Shown: in pieces, positions 8,521 to 21,217 of the stretch
Layout: every line of letters starts with the position of its first letter
Numbering within the stretch: position 1 is the stretch's first letter
DNA from: Campylobacter concisus
GTDB lineage: Bacteria > Campylobacterota > Campylobacteria > Campylobacterales > Campylobacteraceae
Reading direction: 5' to 3'
NCBI RefSeq assembly: GCF_003048875.2
Contig: NZ_CP049264.1
Location: 310,001-374,000 of the forward strand
DNA length: 64,000 nucleotides
Program-made: the position numbers and the translations under genes
The notes under the pieces: model-generated
Database searches by the model: none
The model's input: the letters and a program-made list of their open reading frames with translations, nothing else
Told to the model about the DNA's origin: nothing

Positions 8521-8945
8521 GAGTGAAAATTTCACACGTTAGTATGTTTAAAGTGGCGTTTTTTGACGTTGATAGCATGGAGGTGATGTGGCATGGCAAC
8601 TACGTCAAATACCTAGAAATGGCGCGTTGCGAGCTGCTTGACAAGCTAGGATACAACTACATCGCTATGAAAAAAGATGGTTACGCCTTTCCTATCGTAA
8701 AACTTGACGTAAAGTACGTGCGTCCAGCCTTTTTTAACGATGTCATAAAGGTCACGACGACGCTTAGCGAGTGCGAAACGTTTTTGAAATTTCACTACCT
8801 TATAGAAAATGAAAAGGGCGAAAAACTAAGCGAGGCAAATACCGCCCAAGCCGTCATCGAGATGAAGAATTTACAAACTTGCTTTGAGATGCCAGAAGCC
8901 CTAAAAAAGGCGCTTAAAGCCTACAATGAAAAGGAGAAAAGATGA
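8517..8945 (+). CDS. Acyl-CoA/acyl-ACP thioesterase, 4-hydroxybenzoyl-CoA type hotdog
   Basis: 142 residues from the ATG at 8517, in an ATGA overlap with the previous stop; the TTG at 8511 is less likely. The catalytic-loop pattern FFDVDSMEVMWHGNYVKYLEMAR matches the YbgC/4HBT motif with its conserved Asp and His-Gly-Asn-Tyr. It could release mischarged or finished chains from the carrier proteins. The family is firm; its substrate is inferred from the operon. Confidence 0.85.
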   Translation: MRVKISHVSMFKVAFFDVDSMEVMWHGNYVKYLEMARCELLDKLGYNYIAMKKDGYAFPIVKLDVKYVRPAFFNDVIKVTTTLSECETFLKFHYLIENEKGEKLSEANTAQAVIEMKNLQTCFEMPEALKKALKAYNEKEKR

Positions 8946-9460
8946 GAAAAATAGCTCTTTTTTTAGCCATTTTTATATCTTGCTTTGGCTATGAGCTAGG
9001 TGAGCTTAAAAATATAGTAAAAACAGATGGAGTAAGCGGAAATTTCACGCAGACAAAGAGCCTGGCTGGCTTTAACAAAAGCATAAAAAGCTCGGGCGAG
9101 TTTAGGCTAGAAAAGGGCGGTCTTTACTGGGACACGCTAGAGCCAGTCGTCTCAAAGGTTTTTATAAATAAAGATGGTATTTTTAAAAACGAAAATGGCA
9201 AGCTTGAAAAGACGAGCGCAAATTTTGATGAAAAGCTCTTTTTGGCCATTATTAGCCTTGATGAGAGCGAGCTTAGGAAAGAATTTGACATAAAGACAGG
9301 CGGCAGCCTAAAAGAGTGGAGCATAGAGCTAAGTCCTAAAAATTTACTCTTTAAACAAATTTTTAAAACTATAAAGATAAGTGGCGACAAGGCGGTAAAA
9401 AAGATCGAGCTTGATGAGGTAAGCGGCGATAAAACGCTAAATGAGTTTAGTATAAAATGA
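8942..9460 (+). CDS. LolA-like outer membrane lipoprotein carrier, polyene-cluster type
   Basis: 172 residues with a signal peptide (MRKIALFLAIFISCFG). The pattern FTQTKSLAGFNKSIKSSGEF followed by GLYWDTLEP is typical of LolA-family periplasmic carriers. It overlaps the thioesterase gene (ATGA) and the exporter gene. In this setting it probably escorts the lipid product from the exporter to the outer membrane rather than serving general lipoprotein sorting. The housekeeping lolA should lie elsewhere on the chromosome. Confidence 0.8.
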   Translation: MRKIALFLAIFISCFGYELGELKNIVKTDGVSGNFTQTKSLAGFNKSIKSSGEFRLEKGGLYWDTLEPVVSKVFINKDGIFKNENGKLEKTSANFDEKLFLAIISLDESELRKEFDIKTGGSLKEWSIELSPKNLLFKQIFKTIKISGDKAVKKIELDEVSGDKTLNEFSIK

Positions 9461-11685
9461 AAAAAATAGCCACGATTTTGGCTTTTATCTTTGTTTTTTT
9501 AGCCTCGCTTGGGTATTCGCTTGCGAGCCTAAAAAACGTCCAAACTGATATATTTTCGCTTATAAATTTCAAAGACGCCAAAGAGGCAAAGGTGCTAAAA
9601 GAGGTGCAAGATGAGATGGCGTCAAATTTTTTAGTACTGGTAAATTCCAAAGAGCTAGCCAAAAACGTGCAAAGCTTGGCGCTTAAAAGCTCGCTTTTTA
9701 AGAGCTTTGAGGCGAACATAGACGTAAATTTAAATGATATAAAAAATGACATCAACCGCTCAAAGATCGCGCTTTTAAGTAGGGGTGATTTAGAGCTTTT
9801 AAAGAGTGACAAAAACGCATTTTTCAAAAAACGCGCAGAGGAAATTTTTAACAGCTTTAGCTTTAGGCTTTTAAATGTAAATGATGATTTTTTCTCGCTA
9901 AGTAGTGGTTTTAGCGCAAAAAATGGCAACGTAAGCTTAAATTTAGCAGATCTCATGCTTGAGGTAAAAGACTGTGCAAAGAGCTTTTTCTTACTAAAGG
10001 GCGAGCTAAAAAAGGGAGCCTCGAGCGAGGGGCTAATAAATTTTTATAACGAGATAGAAGCGCTAAAAGTTGGGCAAAACGAGCTTTTTGTGCATTCAAG
10101 TGCGCTTTATCAGGCATTTTCAAAGCAAAAAAACGAGAGCGAGAGCCTTTATATGAGCGTGGTCTCGCTAAGCCTAACCGCTATATTTTTGATGCTTGCT
10201 TTTAGAAATTTGCGAATTTTTTATGTGATATTTATCGCTGCATTTGGCTTTAGCGTGGCATTTGTAGGCACTTTGCTCTGCCTAAATGAGCTAAATATCC
10301 TTACTATTTTAATAAGCACTAGCCTCATTGGCCTTATGTTTGACTACATCTTGCACTGGCTTAGCAAAAACGAGGGCGAAGCGATCAGGGCTAGCAGCAT
10401 AAAAAATATGCTAAAAATTTTCTTGCTAGGCCTACTTATCACGCTTAGTGGCTATCTGGCTTTTACTTTTTCTGATCTTAGGCTGCTTAAAGAGGTGGCG
10501 CTATTTTCGGCATTTGCGCTAGTTGCTGCGTTTCTAGCTAGCTACTTTTTCATGCCTTTAGTCTTTGAAGGGGTGAAATTTTATAGATCAAAGGTTTTTG
10601 ACGCGTTTTTAACTAAATTTTGTGATCTCTCAGGCACGGTTGCAAGGCATTTGGGGGTTAAATTTCTAGCTATCTCGCTTATTTTGCTAGCTATTTTTCT
10701 TGTTTTTGATCTTAAAAATTTATCAAAAAGCGAAAACGTAAAAGACTACTCAAATATGCCAAAGAGCCTGCTAGCGGACTCTTCTTATATCTTAAGCCTA
10801 ACTGGCAACAACCAAAATACGATGATAGTGACAAGATCAAGAGGTGACATTTTGGGTGATGAAAAGAGCCTTTTAGATGAGCTAAAAAAGAGAAATTTGA
10901 TAAAAGATGAGAGCTCGCTAAGCGATATGTTTTTAAGTAAAAGCGAGCAGAGCGAGCTAAAAGAGGCCTTTAAAAAGGCGCTTGATGATGAGCAAATTTA
11001 CGCGATTTATGAGAAATTTGGCTTTAGCAAGGATGAAGTGCGAAGTGAAATTTTAAAGGTTTTAGACGAAAAAGAGCTTAGCGTGAGTGAAATTTTAGCT
11101 TTAAAATCGATGAAGGATTTTAAGAAATTTGTCCTTGATGAAAATGCAAGCGTGGCTTACGCGAGTGGCTTTGTAAAAGGGGCGGCAAGTGATGAGGTGC
11201 TAGAGCGCCACAACGCTTTTAGTCTAAATTTCGCTAGCTCACTAAATGAGAGCCTAACTCAGGCAAAAGAGCTTGCACTAAAGCTAAAAATAGCAGCGCT
11301 TGTGGTCGCGTTTTTACTGCTTTGGTTTTATTTTAGTGCGCTTATCTCGGCACTTGTGATGGGTGTCATCATCTTTGGCGTGCTTCTTACGCTCTTTATC
11401 TTTGCTGTTTTTGGCGTAAATTTAAGCATCTTTGGCGTCTTTGGGCTCATACTTGCAAGCGCTGTGGGGATTGATTACATGATATTTGCGCTAAATGAGA
11501 GCCTTAGCGAAAAAGAGCGAATTTATGGGATATTTTGCGCATTTATCACGAGTTTTATCTCGTTTTTCACACTCTCTTTTAGCCAGACCGCCGCTCTTAG
11601 CGTCTTTGGGTTAAGCGTTAGCCTTTGCGTGCTGATATATGGGCTATGCGCTAGCGTTTTGGCTTGTAAAAATATAAAAATTTAG
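9457..11685 (+). CDS. MMPL/RND-family lipid exporter of the polyene-type cluster
   Basis: 742 residues. It has an N-terminal membrane helix, a large periplasmic domain, five or six helices around residues 225-380, a second periplasmic loop and a matching helix bundle at ~610-740. The internal two-fold repeat (GLMFDYILHWL in the first bundle, GIDYMIFALNE in the second, each with a membrane Asp) is characteristic of RND/MMPL proton-driven exporters. It is the last gene of the operon and is followed by a terminator. It probably flips or extracts the polyene lipid from the inner membrane for the LolA-like carrier. Confidence 0.88.
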   Translation: MKKIATILAFIFVFLASLGYSLASLKNVQTDIFSLINFKDAKEAKVLKEVQDEMASNFLVLVNSKELAKNVQSLALKSSLFKSFEANIDVNLNDIKNDINRSKIALLSRGDLELLKSDKNAFFKKRAEEIFNSFSFRLLNVNDDFFSLSSGFSAKNGNVSLNLADLMLEVKDCAKSFFLLKGELKKGASSEGLINFYNEIEALKVGQNELFVHSSALYQAFSKQKNESESLYMSVVSLSLTAIFLMLAFRNLRIFYVIFIAAFGFSVAFVGTLLCLNELNILTILISTSLIGLMFDYILHWLSKNEGEAIRASSIKNMLKIFLLGLLITLSGYLAFTFSDLRLLKEVALFSAFALVAAFLASYFFMPLVFEGVKFYRSKVFDAFLTKFCDLSGTVARHLGVKFLAISLILLAIFLVFDLKNLSKSENVKDYSNMPKSLLADSSYILSLTGNNQNTMIVTRSRGDILGDEKSLLDELKKRNLIKDESSLSDMFLSKSEQSELKEAFKKALDDEQIYAIYEKFGFSKDEVRSEILKVLDEKELSVSEILALKSMKDFKKFVLDENASVAYASGFVKGAASDEVLERHNAFSLNFASSLNESLTQAKELALKLKIAALVVAFLLLWFYFSALISALVMGVIIFGVLLTLFIFAVFGVNLSIFGVFGLILASAVGIDYMIFALNESLSEKERIYGIFCAFITSFISFFTLSFSQTAALSVFGLSVSLCVLIYGLCASVLACKNIKI

Positions 11686-11697
11686 CTTTGTTTTTAT

Positions 11698-11735
11698 GCC
11701 CCAAGCGTTTTGGCTAGCTCGGGGCTTTGGTTTTT
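11698..11735 (+). terminator. Rho-independent terminator of the polyene-type operon
   Basis: GCCCCAAGC at 11698-11706 pairs with GCTCGGGGC at 11717-11725, with one A-C mismatch. It is followed by TTTGGTTTTT. The loop is 10 nt. It lies 12 bp after the exporter stop and ends at the stop of the converging pectate lyase gene. The T-rich tail is on the + strand only, so it terminates the + operon. Confidence 0.75.
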
Positions 11736-12984
11736 ACTTTATAACAGCTAGTTTGCCTGTGCCAGCGTTTTTATTTACCTCGTTTTGGACGTTTGAAGCT
11801 TCTAGGAGCTCAAATTTATATGGAGGCTCAAATGGCGGCTTGGTTAGCTTTTCGCAAACGCTGCCTTTTTTAGAAAGGTCTATGTTACCGCTTTCAAAAA
11901 TGGTGCCTTTGTTACATTTGTAGCTTATCTTGACGCCATTTGTAAAGTAGTTGTTTTGAGCGTATACTAGCGAGCCAAAGCGCACTCCAATGGCGTATTT
12001 TTGGTCATAAAAGCCATCTTTTGAGTCGTAAAAGTTGTTATAGACGTGCACCTTTGCATTGCGTGCCATAGGTAGGCGTTGTGCGCAGTTGTCAAAAATG
12101 TTATGAGCGACCGTTATCGTCCTTGTTTCGCTGCTGCCGTCCGAGTCTCTTGAGCCTATTAGCATCGTTTTGTCGTGGTTTTCAAAGATGTTATGCGAGA
12201 TCGTGATAGCCGCACTATCCCCCTTGATGTCGCATAGTCCGTCGTAAGTTTGCCATTTAGTAAGCTCTCCGCCTGCTAAATGCACATGGTTAAGATCCAC
12301 AGTATCCTTAAAATGGCAGTGATCTACCCAGATGTTTTTGCTTGACTCTATGCTAACGCCGTCATATTGCGCGTTAAAGCCGTCATTTTTTTGTATATCT
12401 GGAAATGGATCAAAAGCATCTTCGATCAGCATGTTGCGGATCGCGATATTTTGGACATTTTTTAGCAAAAGTGAGCCACCTTTTATACCTGAGTTTTCGC
12501 CTAGGCCGATTATCGTGGTATTGCTAGCTACCGGCACTACGATGAGCTTTTTGTATTCGTTGGCTAAATTTTTGCGAAGCGCTGCTAGCTTTGGATCTTG
12601 CGAACCGTCTAAATTTGCACGACATGAAGCACCGTAAGCCTGCATAAACTGGGTATAAGAGCTAAACTCACCACCACTAATCTCACTTATAAATTTATCC
12701 AGCCCATCGCTATTGCCATTTTGTGGGATCTTGCCTTCGCTAAGGTCTATGAGCCCATCCACATAGATGACGTAACCACCCATTTGAGCGTATTTTATCA
12801 AGCTTTGTCTATTTTTTACAGTGACTTTTTTACTCTGTTTGCCGGCATATCCGCCAAAATTTGGCGTTGCACCAATGCTAGCGTAACCAAAAGGCTGGTC
12901 GCTTGCTTTTATCTCGATCATCTGCGTCTCAGCCCCATATGCAAATAACGCACCAATGGCGAGCAGAAGTATCTTTTTAAGCAC
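11734..12984 (-). CDS. Secreted pectate lyase, polysaccharide lyase family 1
   Basis: 416 residues starting with GTG at 12984, after a strong AGGAGG. The signal peptide is MLKKILLLAIGALFAYGAE. The parallel beta-helix landmarks of PL1 are present: WVDH at 219-222, the calcium-site region DGLCDIKGDS at ~248-256 and the catalytic RLPMAR (RxPxxR) at 303-308. Family members cleave polygalacturonate by beta-elimination with calcium. It stands alone, with no pectin uptake or galacturonate genes nearby. Ligand residues look intact, so it is probably active, but the natural substrate in an animal-associated bacterium is unclear. Confidence 0.88.
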   Translation of the reverse strand: MLKKILLLAIGALFAYGAETQMIEIKASDQPFGYASIGATPNFGGYAGKQSKKVTVKNRQSLIKYAQMGGYVIYVDGLIDLSEGKIPQNGNSDGLDKFISEISGGEFSSYTQFMQAYGASCRANLDGSQDPKLAALRKNLANEYKKLIVVPVASNTTIIGLGENSGIKGGSLLLKNVQNIAIRNMLIEDAFDPFPDIQKNDGFNAQYDGVSIESSKNIWVDHCHFKDTVDLNHVHLAGGELTKWQTYDGLCDIKGDSAAITISHNIFENHDKTMLIGSRDSDGSSETRTITVAHNIFDNCAQRLPMARNAKVHVYNNFYDSKDGFYDQKYAIGVRFGSLVYAQNNYFTNGVKISYKCNKGTIFESGNIDLSKKGSVCEKLTKPPFEPPYKFELLEASNVQNEVNKNAGTGKLAVIK

Positions 12985-13055
12985 TTATTGCCTCCTAAAT
13001 TCGGCTTTTTGTTTTTAGATTATTAAGTTTGGCAAAAGGGTCTAAAAAACAAATT

Positions 13056-14153
13056 TTATACGAAAAATATCTCACTCTTTAGTCGAAGCAAGCATAGATA
13101 GGCACTTAGCACGCTTTGCTCTCTTACGTAGTTGCGTTCTCCTTTTAAAAGAAGCCTCTCAACCTCGATATTGCCGTTTCTATCGCCAGCTGCGACATAT
13201 ACTGTGCCAACTGGCTTGCTGGCTGTGCCGCCACCTGGTCCAGCGATACCGCTAATGGCAAGCGCAAAGTCCGCATTTGTAGTGCTTAGAGTACCTTTTA
13301 CCATCGCTTTTACGCATGGCTCGCTCACAGCTCCGTAAGTCTCTAAAATTTCATCCTCAACGCCCAGCCATTCGTGCTTTATATGATTTGCGTAGGTTAC
13401 CAAGGAGCCATCAAAGCTAGCTGAGACGCCTCCATATCTTGCAAATTTCGCCGCCGCAAGCCCAGCTGTGCAAGACTCAGCGAATGAAATTTTAAGCCCC
13501 TTTTGCATGAGCCTTTTTGCTACAAATTTGATCACATCTTTTTGCGGGATAAATTTTTGTGAAAATAGCGTTTTTACCCCTTGCAAAAAGCTTTCGATCT
13601 GGCCAAATTTATTGCTTTTTGCCCTTACTAGTATCAAATTTGGCAGGATCTGCGCAAGGGTGATATCAACCTCGTAAGTTTTAGCAAGTGGCAGCATAAG
13701 GATCTTAGCGCTATCTGCGTCGATGTCTATTAGATGAAAGTAGCTAAAATCAGGCTCATACTCGGTGAGAAACTCGCCTAGCTCTTCATTTGGATTAGCT
13801 TTTATGAGATTTATCTGAGCGTTATTTAGGCTTGTTAAAAAGCTATTTTTAGAGTAGTCTAAGCTATCTTTAAGCGCAAGTGTCGTGCTATCTTTTAGCT
13901 CGAGTGAGCCCCCAGTTAGCGTCGCTACGATTTTTGCGGCGATGGCAAAATTTTCATCTGAGCCAAAAATGCTTACAAAGTCGTAATCTTTTGATAAATT
14001 TTCGATGATAAAAGGTAGCTCTTTGCTATTTTTTGGAGCAAAACTAACCACTCCAAGCTCGCCAAAATGATCCTCGTAACTTTGAAAAATGTAGTTTAGA
14101 AATTCTCTATTTATCTCAAGATCTTCGCCTATTATCAAGATACTTTGTCTCAT
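13056..14153 (-). CDS. CinA-like protein with C-terminal nicotinamide-nucleotide amidase domain
   Basis: 365 residues. The C-terminal ~150 residues are a standard CinA amidase domain: FAESCTAGL, the segment SFDGSLVTYANHIKHEWLGV, and AISGIAGPGGGTASKPVGTVYVA. The N-terminal ~200 residues are a diverged CinA N-terminal (molybdopterin-binding-like) domain with few recognisable motifs. The amidase deamidates nicotinamide mononucleotide for NAD salvage. It is divergent from ileS with overlapping -10 elements between them. Confidence 0.82.
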   Translation of the reverse strand: MRQSILIIGEDLEINREFLNYIFQSYEDHFGELGVVSFAPKNSKELPFIIENLSKDYDFVSIFGSDENFAIAAKIVATLTGGSLELKDSTTLALKDSLDYSKNSFLTSLNNAQINLIKANPNEELGEFLTEYEPDFSYFHLIDIDADSAKILMLPLAKTYEVDITLAQILPNLILVRAKSNKFGQIESFLQGVKTLFSQKFIPQKDVIKFVAKRLMQKGLKISFAESCTAGLAAAKFARYGGVSASFDGSLVTYANHIKHEWLGVEDEILETYGAVSEPCVKAMVKGTLSTTNADFALAISGIAGPGGGTASKPVGTVYVAAGDRNGNIEVERLLLKGERNYVREQSVLSAYLCLLRLKSEIFFV

Positions 14154-14176
14154 TTTTAAGCTCCTTTTTTTGCCTC

Positions 14177-14184
14177 ATTATACT
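14177..14184. promoter_or_regulatory. Overlapping divergent -10 elements for the CinA-like gene and ileS
   Basis: On the minus strand TATAAT (14182 to 14177) lies 24 bp upstream of the CinA-like start. On the plus strand TATACT (14179-14184) lies 65 bp upstream of ileS. The two boxes share four base pairs, so the promoters would compete for polymerase. No -35 consensus is seen, which is usual for Campylobacter sigma-70 promoters. Confidence 0.5.
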
Positions 14185-14248
14185 ATTTTTCAGTGTGATT
14201 TAACCAGCACAGGTGTAAAATTAGCAAATTTTAAAATCAAGGTAAAAA

Positions 14249-17005
14249 ATGGACTACAAAGAGACACTTTTACTCCCAGAGACAAATTTCCCGATGCGCG
14301 GAAATCTCCCACAAAATGAACCACAAAGACTAAAATCATGGTACGAAGAGCGCAAGGTTTATGAAAAAATGAAGAAAAATCGCCAAAATGCGGTTAAAAA
14401 CTTCAATATCCACGACGGCCCTCCGTATGCAAACGGCCACCTTCATATCGGCCACGCGTTAAATAAAATTTTAAAAGATATCATCACAAAAACGCACTAT
14501 TTTTACGGCGAAAATGTCCGCTACGTGCCAGGCTGGGACTGCCACGGCTTGCCGATCGAGCAGCAAGTCGAAGTAAAGCTTGGTGATAAGAAAAAAGAGC
14601 TTAGTAAGGTCGAGATCAGGGAGCTTTGCAGGCAGCACGCGAGAGAATTTATAGACATTCAGCGAAATGAATTTAAAAGCCTTGGCATCATCGGCGACTT
14701 TGAAAATCCATACATGACGATGAAATTTGAGTTTGAGGCTGACATCTACAAAGCACTTTGCGAGATCGCTAAAAAGGGGCTTTTGGTTGAAAGAAGCAAG
14801 CCAGTTTATTGGAGCTGGGCGGCTAGATCGGCGCTAGCTGAAGCCGAGGTCGAGTACGAGGAGAAAGAGGACTACTCGATATACGTAGCGTTTGAGCTTG
14901 ATAGTGACGCGCTAGAAAAGCTTGGCGTAAAAGAGGCAAGCGCTGTCATCTGGACAACTACGCCTTGGACACTTCCAGCAAATCAAGCCATAAGCCTAAA
15001 TCCAGATGAAATTTATGTGCTAACGGCTGAAAATTTGATCTTTGCAAAGCCACTACTTGAAAGCGTTGTGCAAAGCGGCCTAAGCAAAGGCGAAATCAAA
15101 AAAGAGTTTAAATCAAGCCTACTTGAAAACACTCACGCGATAAATCCACTAAACGGCAGAAAGTCTAAATTTTTACTAGGCGATCACGTTATGATGGATG
15201 GGGGTACTGGACTTGTTCATACAGCTCCAGGACACGGCGAGGACGACTACTACGTCTGTTTGAAATATGGCTTTAGCGAAATTTTGATGCCAGTTGATGA
15301 TGGTGGCTGCTACGATGAGAGCATAAAACATCACGGACTATTTAGAAGTGACGTGGTAGATGAGTTTGTCGGTATGCACATCTTTAAAGCAAATGAGAAA
15401 ATTTTAGAGCTACTTGGCAAAAGTTTGCTTAGCGTCTCTAAATTTAGGCACTCTTATCCATTTTGCTGGAGAACGCACAAGCCAGTTATTTATAGAGCCA
15501 CAAAGCAGTGGTTTATAGCTATGGATGAGGCTAAACTAGGCGGCAAAACACTTAGACAAACAGCGCTAAAAGAGCTTGAAAAGGTTAAATTTTATCCAAG
15601 CGTAGGCATAAAAAGAATAGGCTCTATGATAGAAAATCGTCCAGACTGGTGCATCTCTCGTCAGCGTGACTGGGGCGTGCCGATCGCGTTTTTCAGAGAT
15701 AAAGCGACAAAAGAAGTTATATTTGATAGTGAAATTTTAGACCACATCGCAGGTATATTTAAAGAAAAAGGCGCTGATGCGTGGTGGGCGCTAAGCATAG
15801 ACGAGCTTTTACCAAAAGGCACAAAATACAAGGCTGAAAATTTAGAAAAAGTGATGGACATCCTTGATGTTTGGTTTGATAGCGGCTCGACGTGGCATGC
15901 GGTCTTACAAAGCGACAACTACGACGCTGGCAAATACCCTGCAAGCATGTATCTTGAGGGCTCAGATCAGCACCGCGGCTGGTTTCAAAGCTCGCTTCTA
16001 GTAAGCACAGCTATAAATTCTCATGCACCTTATGAGAGTATCCTAACTCACGGCTTTACTGTCGATGCCAAGGGCGAGAAGATGAGCAAAAGTAAGGGCA
16101 ACGTCATCGCTCCACAAGACGTGGCTAAGACTCACGGCGTGGAAATTTTACGCCTTTGGGTTGGCATGAGTGATTATTCAAGTGACCTAAAAATAAGCGA
16201 AGATATATTAAAGCAAATAAGCGAGCAGTACCGCAAAATCCGCAACACTATCCGCTTTTTACTAGCAAACGTAAATGATCTTGAGAGCTTAAATACAGAA
16301 TTTAACATCCTTGATAAGTGGATATTAGCACGCGCTAAAAAGGTCTTTGACGAGGCGAGCGCTTGCTTTAGAAATTATGACTTTTCAAAGGGCTTTAACA
16401 TCCTTTTAAATTTCTTATCAGCCGATCTTAGCGGCGTATATCTTGACGTTTGTAAAGATAGACTTTACTGCGACGCAAAAGACGCCCCAAGAAGAAGATC
16501 AGCTCAAAGCGCAATGGCGATCATCACAAAGGTACTTTTGCCACTCATCGCTCCAACGCTTACTTACACCGTTGATGAGGTGATGGATTATGCTCCAAAG
16601 ATCATCAAAGGCGACGCTAAAGACGCGTTTGACTTAGTTTATGAGCCAATCAAATTTGATCTTAGTTTTGAAGATGAGCTGCTTTTTGCCAGCAGGGAGA
16701 AATTTAACGAGATCGTGGATGTTCTTAAGAAGGACAAAAAGATAAAATCAACCCTAGAGCTAAGCCTAGAGACCACAAACCACAACATCACAAGCTACGA
16801 CGAGCGCGAGGTGGCTGATCTTTATATGGTAAGCTCCGTTAAAGCTTATGATGATAGCGAGCCACTAGCTGAATTTGAGCTAGAGGGTGATAAATTTAAG
16901 ATCATAGCAAGCAACCTTCACAAATGCCCAAGATGCTGGAAATTTAACGCTAGCAAAGAAGATGCGCTATGCCCAAGATGTGAAGAGGTTATAAGTGCTA
17001 AGTGA
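14249..17005 (+). CDS. ileS: Isoleucyl-tRNA synthetase
   Basis: 918 residues, the usual bacterial length. The HIGH motif is in [12 protein letters not shown] and the KMSKS motif in [10 protein letters not shown]. The editing (CP1) domain includes [13 protein letters not shown]. The C-terminal zinc site CPRCWKF...CPRCEEV marks the type with a Zn-finger tail. It charges tRNA-Ile. AAGGT precedes the ATG. It is the first gene of a co-directional housekeeping run through metX and tag. Confidence 0.97.
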   Translation: MDYKETLLLPETNFPMRGNLPQNEPQRLKSWYEERKVYEKMKKNRQNAVKNFNIHDGPPYANGHLHIGHALNKILKDIITKTHYFYGENVRYVPGWDCHGLPIEQQVEVKLGDKKKELSKVEIRELCRQHAREFIDIQRNEFKSLGIIGDFENPYMTMKFEFEADIYKALCEIAKKGLLVERSKPVYWSWAARSALAEAEVEYEEKEDYSIYVAFELDSDALEKLGVKEASAVIWTTTPWTLPANQAISLNPDEIYVLTAENLIFAKPLLESVVQSGLSKGEIKKEFKSSLLENTHAINPLNGRKSKFLLGDHVMMDGGTGLVHTAPGHGEDDYYVCLKYGFSEILMPVDDGGCYDESIKHHGLFRSDVVDEFVGMHIFKANEKILELLGKSLLSVSKFRHSYPFCWRTHKPVIYRATKQWFIAMDEAKLGGKTLRQTALKELEKVKFYPSVGIKRIGSMIENRPDWCISRQRDWGVPIAFFRDKATKEVIFDSEILDHIAGIFKEKGADAWWALSIDELLPKGTKYKAENLEKVMDILDVWFDSGSTWHAVLQSDNYDAGKYPASMYLEGSDQHRGWFQSSLLVSTAINSHAPYESILTHGFTVDAKGEKMSKSKGNVIAPQDVAKTHGVEILRLWVGMSDYSSDLKISEDILKQISEQYRKIRNTIRFLLANVNDLESLNTEFNILDKWILARAKKVFDEASACFRNYDFSKGFNILLNFLSADLSGVYLDVCKDRLYCDAKDAPRRRSAQSAMAIITKVLLPLIAPTLTYTVDEVMDYAPKIIKGDAKDAFDLVYEPIKFDLSFEDELLFASREKFNEIVDVLKKDKKIKSTLELSLETTNHNITSYDEREVADLYMVSSVKAYDDSEPLAEFELEGDKFKIIASNLHKCPRCWKFNASKEDALCPRCEEVISAK

Positions 17006-17099
17006 GCCAGTAAGCGCAACTATCATAGTTGCAACGATCGCTGCGGTGGTCATTGTTAGCTTGTTTGGCATATTTTTGGTTAATAAATTTAAAGGATAA
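16995..17099 (+). CDS. 34-residue single-span membrane protein between ileS and gatA
   Basis: A short frame, GTG at 16995 to TAA at 17097-17099. It overlaps the ileS stop by 11 bp and is preceded by AAGAGGT. It encodes [20 protein letters not shown] followed by [14 protein letters not shown]: one transmembrane helix with a short basic tail. The end of the frame contains the AAAGGA ribosome site of gatA, 5 nt before its GTG. I recall a comparable small gene at this position in C. jejuni. Function is unknown; overlap, start site and composition make it credible. Confidence 0.6.
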   Translation: MLSEPVSATIIVATIAAVVIVSLFGIFLVNKFKG

Positions 17100-17104
17100 A
17101 AATA

Positions 17105-19915
<2,811 letters not shown>

Positions 19916-19916
<1 letters not shown>

Positions 19917-21022
19917 TGTTAGACCTGCAAACTAGAACTATTAAATTTAACGAGCCACTCTACCTTGAGAGTGGCCGTATGCTATCAAATTTCAAGCTTA
20001 TTTATGAGACTTACGGCACGCTAAATGCTGATAAAAGCAACGTTATCGTGATCTGTCACGCCTTAACTGGCTCGCACCACGCTGCTGGCACATACGCAGG
20101 CGATGAGAAAGCTGGCTGGTGGGACGGGCTAATAGGCAGTAAAAAGGCGGTCGATACGGATAAATTTTACGTTATTTGCGTAAATATCTTAGGCTCGTGC
20201 TTTGGCTCGACCTCGCCGCTAAGCGTGGATAGAAGTAGCGGCAAAGAGTATAGGCTAAATTTCCCAGTCCTTGCCATAAGCGACGTGGTAAAGGCGCAGA
20301 TGAGGCTATTTAGCGAGCTTGGCATCACGAGGGCAAGAGCCGTGATAGGCGGCAGTCTTGGCGGTATGCAGGCACTTTGCTACGCTATCGAGTTTCCAGA
20401 GTTTGCGCAAGATATCATAATGCTAGCAAGCACCTATCAGACGAAGCCCTGGGCGATAGCGTTTAATAAAATCGCCATCGAAGCCATTTTAAATGATGAA
20501 AATTTTAAAAACGGCGAATACGACGTGGAATTTATAAGAAAAAACGGGCTAAAAGGCATGGCTTACGGCAGGATGGCAGGGCACATCAGCTTCTTAAGCC
20601 CTGATAGCATGGATAAGAAATTTGGACGAAGCTACGTCGAAACCGACGGCCTTTACGATCTTTTTGGACATTTTCAGGTCGATCGCTACATGGAGTATAA
20701 CGGCTACAACTTCCCAAAGAGGTTTGACCCGCTAAGCTACCTATACATCGTAAAGATGATGAATATCTTTGACTGCACAAGGCACTATGATAGCCTAAAA
20801 GACGCCCTTGCGCCGATCAAAGCAAATCTGCATCTAGTCGCATTTAAAGGCGATCTACTCTTTCCGCCAAGCTGCATGAGAGAAATTTATGACGCACTTT
20901 GCGAGATGGGCAGAGGCGCAAAGACAAATTTTGTAGAGATAGATAGCAACTACGGCCACGACGCCTTTTTGGTCGAGATAGAAAAATTTGATGGATATAT
21001 AAAAAATATATTAAAAGGATAG
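19916..21022 (+). CDS. metX: Homoserine O-acetyltransferase
   Basis: 368 residues of the alpha/beta hydrolase MetX family. The nucleophile elbow is GGSLGGMQAL (Ser147). The N-terminal CHALTGSHHAAG and the late NYGHDAFLVE (catalytic His) are diagnostic. It acetylates homoserine for methionine synthesis. Translation starts at a GTG overlapping the guaB stop by one base. Its partner metY is not in the window. Confidence 0.93.
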
Positions 21023-21025
21023 AAA

Positions 21026-21217
21026 ATGGAGCAAAAAGAGCAAAGTTTTGAAGAGAAATTAGCCCTAGCTGATAAAATTTTAAACGATCTAAACAAAGAT
21101 GATGTGAGCTTAGAAAACAGCATAAAGCTACACGAGCAGGGCAAAAAGCTCTTAAACGAGGCAAGAGAAATTTTAGAAAACGCAAAACTTAGCATAAAGC
21201 AGGTGGATGATGAGTAA
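21026..21217 (+). CDS. xseB: Exodeoxyribonuclease VII small subunit
   Basis: 63 residues, all helical, with the family pattern SFEEKLALADKILNDLNKDDVSLENSIKLHEQGKKL. It forms the multi-copy small subunit of exonuclease VII with XseA, which is not in the window. It starts 3 bp after metX behind AAAAGGAT and overlaps the next gene by 11 bp. Confidence 0.9.
   Translation: MEQKEQSFEEKLALADKILNDLNKDDVSLENSIKLHEQGKKLLNEAREILENAKLSIKQVDDE

Noticed and set aside
9447-9956. 169-residue minus-strand open frame rich in Ser, Leu and Phe
   Set aside because: It is the antisense shadow of the exporter gene at 9457-11685. The composition is that of reversed Lys/Asp/Asn-rich codons, and there is no ribosome site.
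11696-11923. 75-residue plus-strand frame after the exporter
   Set aside because: It begins inside the terminator hairpin and is antisense to the 3' end of the pectate lyase gene.
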